From the NCBI GenBank assembly GCA_013203015.1, contig JABMPO010000219.1, positions 1-6,276 of the forward strand: a stretch of 6,276 nt of DNA. Reading direction: 5' to 3'. Below are positions 1 to 4,533 of this stretch, piece after piece. The stretch comes from Fidelibacterota bacterium (GTDB lineage Bacteria > Fidelibacterota > Marinisomatia > Marinisomatales > TCS56). How positions within the stretch are numbered: the first letter of the stretch is position 1; every line of letters starts with the position of its first letter. Under the pieces are notes generated by a model. That model worked only from the letters and a program-made list of their open reading frames with translations, made no database searches and was not told where the DNA came from. A program made the translations under genes and the position numbers.

Positions 1-338
1 ACTTTCTGCAGCACTTCCTGAACGACATTTTTATGCCGCTCTTCGGTAGTCCGAATGAAATCATCATTTTGAATATGCAGTTTATCCCACAATTTCAAAA
101 AATGGGGTGCCATTCTATCACAATGTTCTTGAGGTGTAACATTCCGCTCGGCAGCCGCCTGCTGGACTTTCTGGCCATGCTCATCGAGTCCGGTCAAAAA
201 GAACGTGTCAGCACCGGCAGTACGGTGGTAGCGGGCCAGTACATCAGCCAGAATTGTGGTATAGGCATGCCCGATATGGGGTCGGTCGTTGACATAATAG
301 ATCGGTGTCGTAATATAAAATGTTTGCTTGTCCGCCAT
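1..338 (-). CDS. metG: Methionyl-tRNA synthetase, N-terminal part (runs off the left edge)
   Basis: Class I aminoacyl-tRNA synthetase that charges tRNA-Met with methionine in the cytoplasm. Only the first 112 codons are present and the frame is open to position 1. The N-terminus carries the Rossmann-fold opening TPIYYVND followed by the HIGH signature at residues 21-24, which binds ATP. The family block TGLDEHGQKV is at residues 49-58, and a DDFIRTT segment with a following His is at about 92-102. This pattern resembles the Bacillus/Thermotoga-type enzyme more than the E. coli type. The KMSKS loop, anticodon-binding domain and any C-terminal tRNA-binding domain lie outside the window. The ATG at 336-338 is chosen because an in-frame TAA sits only five codons upstream (354-356) and the protein starts at the usual place for the family; a weak GAG ribosome site lies 6 bases ahead. 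It follows the delta' gene by 44 bases with no terminator seen, so it is probably in the same operon. Confidence 0.96.
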   Translation of the reverse strand, partial: MADKQTFYITTPIYYVNDRPHIGHAYTTILADVLARYHRTAGADTFFLTGLDEHGQKVQQAAAERNVTPQEHCDRMAPHFLKLWDKLHIQNDDFIRTTEERHKNVVQEVLQK

Positions 339-382
339 GCTAAACTCGTTTGTTTAAATTTTGGTACTAAGTGAAAAAGAAA

Positions 383-1504
383 TCAACGGCCTTGCATTCG
401 CCGCTGAACAGTAGTTAAAAAATTTGTTAAAGTTAACGGTATATAGTAATTCCGTGCCAGTGCCCTGGTAACATCGGTAATTGCTTCATTTATTGCCAGA
501 TAATCAATAGCGGGGTATAGTTTATTAAATTCCTTCATGACCGGTAACAAGAGGTCTTTATGCAGGGCGTCCGGTAGGCCCACCCGTTGCCGGTAAGCGG
601 CTCGAAACCATAATTGCAGCAGGCAAAAATTAAATCGAAACTGATCTGGTTCCCCGCTGGCCATACGCGAATAATTGTTCACAAATTCGCGCCAGTTTTT
701 ACCATCTTTCCTCAGAATCAAATTTGTCAGACTATTAATAGTATTCAGTAATTCATCAGATTTTAGATTTGCCAGTTTACGCACCAGATGCATATTCCCC
801 AGGGCCATTCCGGTCACCAGTTGCGCATTTTCAGAATTCAGAAAAGCCAAAATTACCTTTTCCGGCAAGGGTGGAAAATCCAGCTGCTGGCAGCGTGATA
901 ATATAGTGGGCAGCAACTGACTTTTATTATCGGTAACCAACACAAAACTGGTATTGCGAGGAGGTTCTTCCAAAATCTTGAGCAAAGCATTAGCCGTTGC
1001 GCCTTCACCGGTGCTGAGTAAATGAGCATCAAAAATAAGGATTACCCGTCGTCCCTGAATCGCCGTTTTCAGATAGGCGGTTTTTCGTATATCCCTGATT
1101 GCGCTGATTGGGATTGTATTGGCACGGGGAATTTTGATCTTGTAAAATTGATCTTCGGCTTTGGATTTGATCGCTTCGTTAATCGCTGTCAGGGTTTTCC
1201 CGCTCAATCCCTTCAACGGATCATCATTACTACTGCTACTGCCCTCGCGAGGCAGTGGGAAAATCAGAGTCAGGTTTTCATGCTGTAGATTATTTATGCG
1301 CTGGCATGAAGGACAAATACCACAAGACTGACCGGAATCGGCTTCACAATTGATAAATTTGGCAAATTCAATTGCCAGAGCTTCTTTTCCGCTGCCGGGC
1401 GGACCGGAAAACAGGTAGGCGCTACCAATTCTCCCACCAGCCACAACTTTTTGCAAGCGATCCCAGATTACAGGTTGCAGTTCCGCGGGCATGAATTGCT
1501 TCAT
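383..1504 (-). CDS. holB: DNA polymerase III subunit delta' (clamp loader)
   Basis: Clamp-loader AAA+ subunit that works with delta and DnaX to load the beta sliding clamp during replication. In order, the 373 residues show: Walker A GPPGSGKE at 34-41; a zinc-module cysteine set at C53, C61, C64 and C67; a Walker B-like strand ending IFDAH at 155-161; LLKILEEPP at 174-182; a sensor-1 strand FVLVTDN at 187-193; and the SRC arginine-finger motif at 203-205. A helical C-terminal collar region follows. In Walker B, Phe and Asp stand where DnaX has Asp-Glu. This resembles E. coli delta' (TDAA) and argues against DnaX, although the P-loop itself looks intact. About 40 residues (86-128, with a Ser run) are inserted between HENLTLIFPLP and the segment leading to the Walker B strand. 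Such an insert is familiar from Bacteroidota-type delta' proteins. The ATG overlaps the stop of the upstream EnvC-like gene as ATGA, suggesting translational coupling. Confidence 0.93.
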   Translation of the reverse strand: MKQFMPAELQPVIWDRLQKVVAGGRIGSAYLFSGPPGSGKEALAIEFAKFINCEADSGQSCGICPSCQRINNLQHENLTLIFPLPREGSSSSNDDPLKGLSGKTLTAINEAIKSKAEDQFYKIKIPRANTIPISAIRDIRKTAYLKTAIQGRRVILIFDAHLLSTGEGATANALLKILEEPPRNTSFVLVTDNKSQLLPTILSRCQQLDFPPLPEKVILAFLNSENAQLVTGMALGNMHLVRKLANLKSDELLNTINSLTNLILRKDGKNWREFVNNYSRMASGEPDQFRFNFCLLQLWFRAAYRQRVGLPDALHKDLLLPVMKEFNKLYPAIDYLAINEAITDVTRALARNYYIPLTLTNFLTTVQRRMQGR

Positions 1505-2703
1505 TTAACCAGCCATTTTTCCGGGTTGAGTTTGCTGCCCTGTCCCCAGATTTCAAAATGCAATTTGGCGCCGCTTATTGATCCGGAATCCCCCATATAA
1601 GCAATTACATCTCCCACAGAAACTTTATCATCAACATTGGTCTTAATATTGGATACATGACTGTAAACGGTGTAAAAACCGCCACCGTGATCAATTATTA
1701 TTGTGGTACCAAATCCACGAATATAGGTGATTGTTGTAACTTCGCCATCCTTCACAGATTTTATAGGTGAGCCCGGCTGTCCTTTAATATCAATTCCTGG
1801 ATTTTCGGTGCGAGTCTTTAATTTGGCGTTCCACTGATTACCAAATTTAGTGACAACCCGACCTTCCGCCGGCCAGGGTAATTTTCCTTTCAACGATTCG
1901 AAATTGGCAAGTTTCAATTCCTGCTGCTGGCGTTTAATACGTTCGGCCCGTTGAATTGATTCCACTGCATCCCGTAATTGCTTTTGGATCGCTTCCAATT
2001 GTTTTATGCCCTCTTCCTGCTCCTGATATTGCTTTTCAAGTTCACCCCGGCTATCTCTGATCTTGACCAGTTCCCGTTCCTTTTTACGCCGGACGTCCCG
2101 CAAATCGGTGATATGACGTTCGCGATCGGATTTTAACTGGTGACTTTTACGCAGCGACATTCGCAAATTAACTTTCTGCCGTTCGATTTCGGTAATTACA
2201 GCCACTAAATCATTGACCAGTGTTCGATCATGATCAGATATGATTTTCAGATATTTAGCGCGATAAATCGCCTGTCGCCAGGAATTGGAACTTAAGATTC
2301 GTTCCAGGGATGACAGGGTCCCTTTTTTATAAATGTTAACGACCCTAGTGGCATAACGTTGTTGCAACAAAGTCATTTTTTCTTGATTTGCCCCGATTAA
2401 ATCCTCTACCTGATTAATTTCTCGTCCTATTTTTTTTTCTTCCTTCTTTATTTCGGAAATTAATCGATCTTGCAGAGATATCTCCTGTTCAAGACTGGAG
2501 ACACGCTTGACAGCGGATTCTTCTTTTTGAATCTCATCTCTAATCCGCCGTTGGGTTGCTGCTAGTTCTTTTTTCAGGCTTTCAATAGTCTGGGACTGAT
2601 ATTCAATCTCTTCCTGATAATCCTGAACACTGGATTGATTAGTTTGTGCCAGCAATCCGATTGAACAGAATAGCAGGCAAATCTTGATAATATAATTATT
2701 CAC
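1501..2703 (-). CDS. EnvC-like murein hydrolase activator (coiled coil plus degenerate LytM/M23 domain)
   Basis: Secreted 400-residue protein of the EnvC/NlpD type. These proteins switch on peptidoglycan amidases at the division site rather than cutting peptidoglycan themselves. Residues 1-20 look like a Sec signal peptide: Lys7, a hydrophobic core, and probable cleavage after LLA-19. Residues about 25-265 are highly charged and rich in Glu, Lys, Arg and Gln, with heptad-like spacing, so long coiled coils are expected. Residues 276-400 are a LytM (peptidase M23) fold: PWPAEGRVVTKFG, then NPGID, YSHV and LHFEIWGQG. Catalytic M23 enzymes have HxxxD and HxH. Here the first zinc His is Asn301 and the first His of HxH is Lys380, while Asp305, His349 and His382 remain. 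Zinc binding and hydrolysis are therefore probably lost, as in EnvC. The start is GTG (2701-2703), forced by an in-frame TAA at 2728-2730 with no ATG between. An AGG lies only 2 bases before it and an AAGG 14 bases before, so initiation may be weak. It is first in a run with holB and metG. Confidence 0.88.
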   Translation of the reverse strand: MNNYIIKICLLFCSIGLLAQTNQSSVQDYQEEIEYQSQTIESLKKELAATQRRIRDEIQKEESAVKRVSSLEQEISLQDRLISEIKKEEKKIGREINQVEDLIGANQEKMTLLQQRYATRVVNIYKKGTLSSLERILSSNSWRQAIYRAKYLKIISDHDRTLVNDLVAVITEIERQKVNLRMSLRKSHQLKSDRERHITDLRDVRRKKERELVKIRDSRGELEKQYQEQEEGIKQLEAIQKQLRDAVESIQRAERIKRQQQELKLANFESLKGKLPWPAEGRVVTKFGNQWNAKLKTRTENPGIDIKGQPGSPIKSVKDGEVTTITYIRGFGTTIIIDHGGGFYTVYSHVSNIKTNVDDKVSVGDVIAYMGDSGSISGAKLHFEIWGQGSKLNPEKWLVK

Positions 2704-2769
2704 AACCTGTGAAAATACCTTGTATTCTTACGAGACGGCAACGGGTTTCAATCTCTAAAACAATTAACA

Positions 2770-2781
2770 TTGACATATCAA
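2770..2781. promoter_or_regulatory. Small palindrome overlapping the putative -35 box
   Basis: The 12-base sequence TTGACATATCAA is an inverted repeat with five of six base pairs matching (TTGA...TCAA). It sits exactly on the candidate -35 box, a position suited to an operator. The half-sites resemble those of FNR/CRP-family regulators, but the gap between TTGA and TCAA is 4 bases rather than the 6 of an FNR box. Short palindromes arise by chance in AT-rich DNA, so this is a weak call. Confidence 0.2.
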
Positions 2782-2798
2782 CTACCCCTGACTATTTT
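2770..2798 (+). promoter_or_regulatory. Candidate sigma-70-type promoter for the CNB-domain/transporter pair
   Basis: A perfect TTGACA (2770-2775) is followed after exactly 17 bases by TATTTT (2793-2798), which matches four of six -10 consensus positions. Transcription would begin near 2805, giving a leader of about 20 bases that includes the ribosome site. The rest of the divergent region 2704-2824 was read on both strands. No comparably good promoter was seen for the minus-strand EnvC-like gene, only weak TTGAAA/TTGATA boxes without good -10 partners. If the host is a Bacteroidota-like bacterium with a different housekeeping consensus, this match could be coincidence. Confidence 0.4.
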
Positions 2799-2813
2799 CA
2801 ACTGATTTATAAC

Positions 2814-2820
2814 AGGAGAG
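2814..2820 (+). promoter_or_regulatory. Ribosome binding site that fixes a TTG start
   Basis: AGGAGAG matches the anti-Shine-Dalgarno well, and its AGGAG core ends 6 bases before the TTG at 2825. An in-frame TAA at 2810-2812 excludes any earlier start, and the next in-frame ATG lies 65 codons in, inside the conserved domain. The TTG is therefore the start. The site also shows that this organism uses Shine-Dalgarno initiation for at least some genes. Confidence 0.8.
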
Positions 2821-2824
2821 TATT

Positions 2825-3340
2825 TTGAAAAGCGCATTATGGGAAAATATTTTCAAAGGCTGGAAAAAAGAAGAAAGTGCTACAGTCTTAACTTTGAAAC
2901 AAGTCCCTATTTTCGAAGATTTTTCAAATCGCGAATTTCGCGAAATCGAGAAATTGATTCATCAGCGGACTTATAAACCAAAAGAATTCATTTTCAAACG
3001 TCTGGCTCCGGGGGAAGGAATGTACATCATTTTGTCCGGAGGGGTGGAAATTTACGCGGAAGATGCCAACGGTAGCCGCAATGTTTTTGCAGTTCTAGAT
3101 GAAGGTGATTTTTTTGGCGAAATGTCGCTGCTGGATGCCGAACCTCGATCCGCGTCAGCTATATCAGTCGACCACTCGGAATTGCTGGGATTTTTCAGAT
3201 CAGATTTAATGTCCATTCTGGATCGCAACCCTGATCTTGGCAATCGCATACTACTCAACCTGGCAAAAGTAGTTGTGGAACGACTGCGGCATACTAATAA
3301 TTTATTGACTGAAGCACAGAAGCAGGCTTCTGATGGCTAA
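2825..3340 (+). CDS. Stand-alone cyclic nucleotide-binding (CNB) domain protein
   Basis: A soluble 171-residue protein that is essentially one CNB domain of the CRP/PKA-regulatory-subunit fold (about residues 28-150), with a short basic N-terminal tail and a C-terminal helix. Signature features are KEFIFKRLAPGEGMYIILSGGVEIY (residues 53-77; glycine turns of the beta roll) and the phosphate-binding cassette GDFFGEMSLLDAEPRSASA (94-112). In the cassette, Gly98-Glu99 and Arg108-Ser109 match the residues that hold the ribose and cyclic phosphate in CRP. A cyclic nucleotide such as cAMP is therefore a plausible ligand, though many members of this family bind nothing or something else. No helix-turn-helix follows, so it is not a CRP-like transcription factor and should act through protein contacts. 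The start is TTG, supported by a good ribosome site. Its last 8 bases overlap the transporter gene, so the two are probably translated as a unit and may work together. Confidence 0.9.
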   Translation: MKSALWENIFKGWKKEESATVLTLKQVPIFEDFSNREFREIEKLIHQRTYKPKEFIFKRLAPGEGMYIILSGGVEIYAEDANGSRNVFAVLDEGDFFGEMSLLDAEPRSASAISVDHSELLGFFRSDLMSILDRNPDLGNRILLNLAKVVVERLRHTNNLLTEAQKQASDG

Positions 3341-4469
3341 ACCAACCGATTCCTGGTCTCAGTTCTACCGCCTTGCTGTTGGACTTTTATTGATTTATGG
3401 TCTGACAATAATATGGCCCTATATATCTTCTGTTGTAATAATGCTGGTTTTCGCTTTCCTGTTCACGACTGTCTTGCTACCCAGTGTTGATCTACTGGAG
3501 CGTAAACTTGGTAAGCGAGTATTCGGTGTCCTGATTATTACTGTGGCGGTAACCGGTGGTATCGGCCTGTTCATTGGCAGTTTTATTTCTCAATTCGCCG
3601 GCCAGGCTAAAACGTTCATCGAGCAGGTATCTAAATATAATTTTGAAGAAATTATCAAAAACCTGGTAGCAAGCTTATTTGCTAAAATGCCCGCTTTTAT
3701 TACTGCTATCTTACCCCAGGGCGATGAACTGACAGAATGGTTAACTGGTCTTGCTAGTAATGTTACCACATATTTCCAGAATCTGATTTCCGTGGCCGGT
3801 GATCTGGTCGGGGCTATTGGCAGCGCCTTTTTCACCGGTTTAATGGTGCTCATTTTTACGATCATCGTTATGCAGAATTATCACAATTTCAAACGCTCCA
3901 TGGTACATTTCATTCCCAATAAATATTTTGAAGTTGGTTTGCGACTGACTTTCAATATTGAACGTCAGGTTTCAAATTATCTACGTGGTCAATTCATGGC
4001 CGCCGCCAGCGTTGCCGTCATGTCAATCATTGGTTTGCTAATTCTGAACGCTTTGGGTGCCAACCTGACACTGGTGATATTTATTGGAATTATCGCCGGT
4101 CTGGCAAATTTAATCCCGCTGGTAGGTCCGTTTGTTGGGATGGTACCAGCGATTCTGATTGCCATTATGAATAATCTGGGAAATGAAGCTGCCATCGCCC
4201 ATAAACTGATTGTTATCCCTTCACCTTTTTACATTCTCGATATTATCCTGATGTTCATTATCGTCCAGCAACTGGACAACAATATTGTTACACCCAAACT
4301 GGTTGGTGAAAGTGTTGGACTGCATCCTTTAATGGTTATGATTGCTTTGCTGATCGGCGGAACACTGCTTGGTCCCCTGGGAATGTTGCTGGCTGTACCG
4401 ACTGCTGGTATTATCAAAGTAATTGCTCAGGAAATTTCGTTTGTATCAAGAAACGCCCATTTGCTATAG
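3333..4469 (+). CDS. AI-2E (UPF0118/PerM/TqsA) family inner-membrane transporter
   Basis: A 378-residue polytopic inner-membrane protein. Hydrophobic segments lie at about 12-28, 30-50, 62-84, 155-180, 222-243, 245-280, 298-313 and 333-365, with a more polar stretch at 86-150 between the N-terminal hairpins and the core. The C-terminal half carries family hallmarks: ANLIPLVGPFVGMVPA (258-273), QQLDNNIVTPKLVGESVGLHP (312-332) and LLGPLGMLLAVPTAGIIK (345-362). Length and motifs fit a complete member. Characterised members export the quorum signal AI-2 (TqsA) or act as sodium/proton antiporters, and most have no known substrate, so the substrate here cannot be stated. The ATG at 3333 lies inside the end of the CNB-domain gene (8-base overlap), with an AGG ribosome site 6 bases ahead. 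This tight coupling suggests stoichiometric production and possibly regulation of transport by the CNB protein; that link is inferred. A strong terminator follows. Confidence 0.93.
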   Translation: MAKPTDSWSQFYRLAVGLLLIYGLTIIWPYISSVVIMLVFAFLFTTVLLPSVDLLERKLGKRVFGVLIITVAVTGGIGLFIGSFISQFAGQAKTFIEQVSKYNFEEIIKNLVASLFAKMPAFITAILPQGDELTEWLTGLASNVTTYFQNLISVAGDLVGAIGSAFFTGLMVLIFTIIVMQNYHNFKRSMVHFIPNKYFEVGLRLTFNIERQVSNYLRGQFMAAASVAVMSIIGLLILNALGANLTLVIFIGIIAGLANLIPLVGPFVGMVPAILIAIMNNLGNEAAIAHKLIVIPSPFYILDIILMFIIVQQLDNNIVTPKLVGESVGLHPLMVMIALLIGGTLLGPLGMLLAVPTAGIIKVIAQEISFVSRNAHLL

Positions 4470-4492
4470 CCCAGTCAAATACATTTAATATC

Positions 4493-4522
4493 AAGCCATC
4501 CTTTCCGGGGTGGCTTTTTTTT
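4493..4522 (+). terminator. Rho-independent terminator after the transporter gene
   Basis: A 9-base stem pairs AAGCCATCC (4493-4501) with GGGTGGCTT (4508-4516), with one G-T wobble and a six-base TTTCCG loop. The pairing runs into a tract of eight T (4515-4522). It lies 23 bases after the stop of the transporter gene. Read on the minus strand the same hairpin has an A tract before it but only GATATT after it, so it would terminate the converging barrel gene poorly. Confidence 0.9.
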
Positions 4523-4533
4523 AATAACTTATT

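Noticed and set aside
33..374. Plus-strand open frame of 113 codons opposite the metG start
   Set aside because: It lies antisense to clear MetRS sequence with HIGH and TGLDEHG motifs, and its own translation has no recognisable domain or ribosome site.
339..382. Terminator or promoter between holB and metG
   Set aside because: The 44 bases contain no GC-rich hairpin with a T tract and no convincing promoter pair on the minus strand.
383..1504. DnaX (tau/gamma) subunit
   Set aside because: The HENLTLIFP segment, the degenerate Walker B, the short length and the C-terminal region fit delta' rather than DnaX.
1501..2703. Active M23 endopeptidase
   Set aside because: Two residues of the HxxxD and HxH motifs are replaced (Asn301, Lys380), so catalysis is unlikely.
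2770..2781. FNR/CRP binding site
   Set aside because: The half-sites TTGA and TCAA are 4 bases apart rather than the 6 of the FNR box, and the match to the CRP consensus is poor. It is kept only as a weak palindrome.
2825..3340. CRP/FNR transcription factor
   Set aside because: The protein ends soon after the CNB domain and its dimer-like helix. There is no helix-turn-helix domain.
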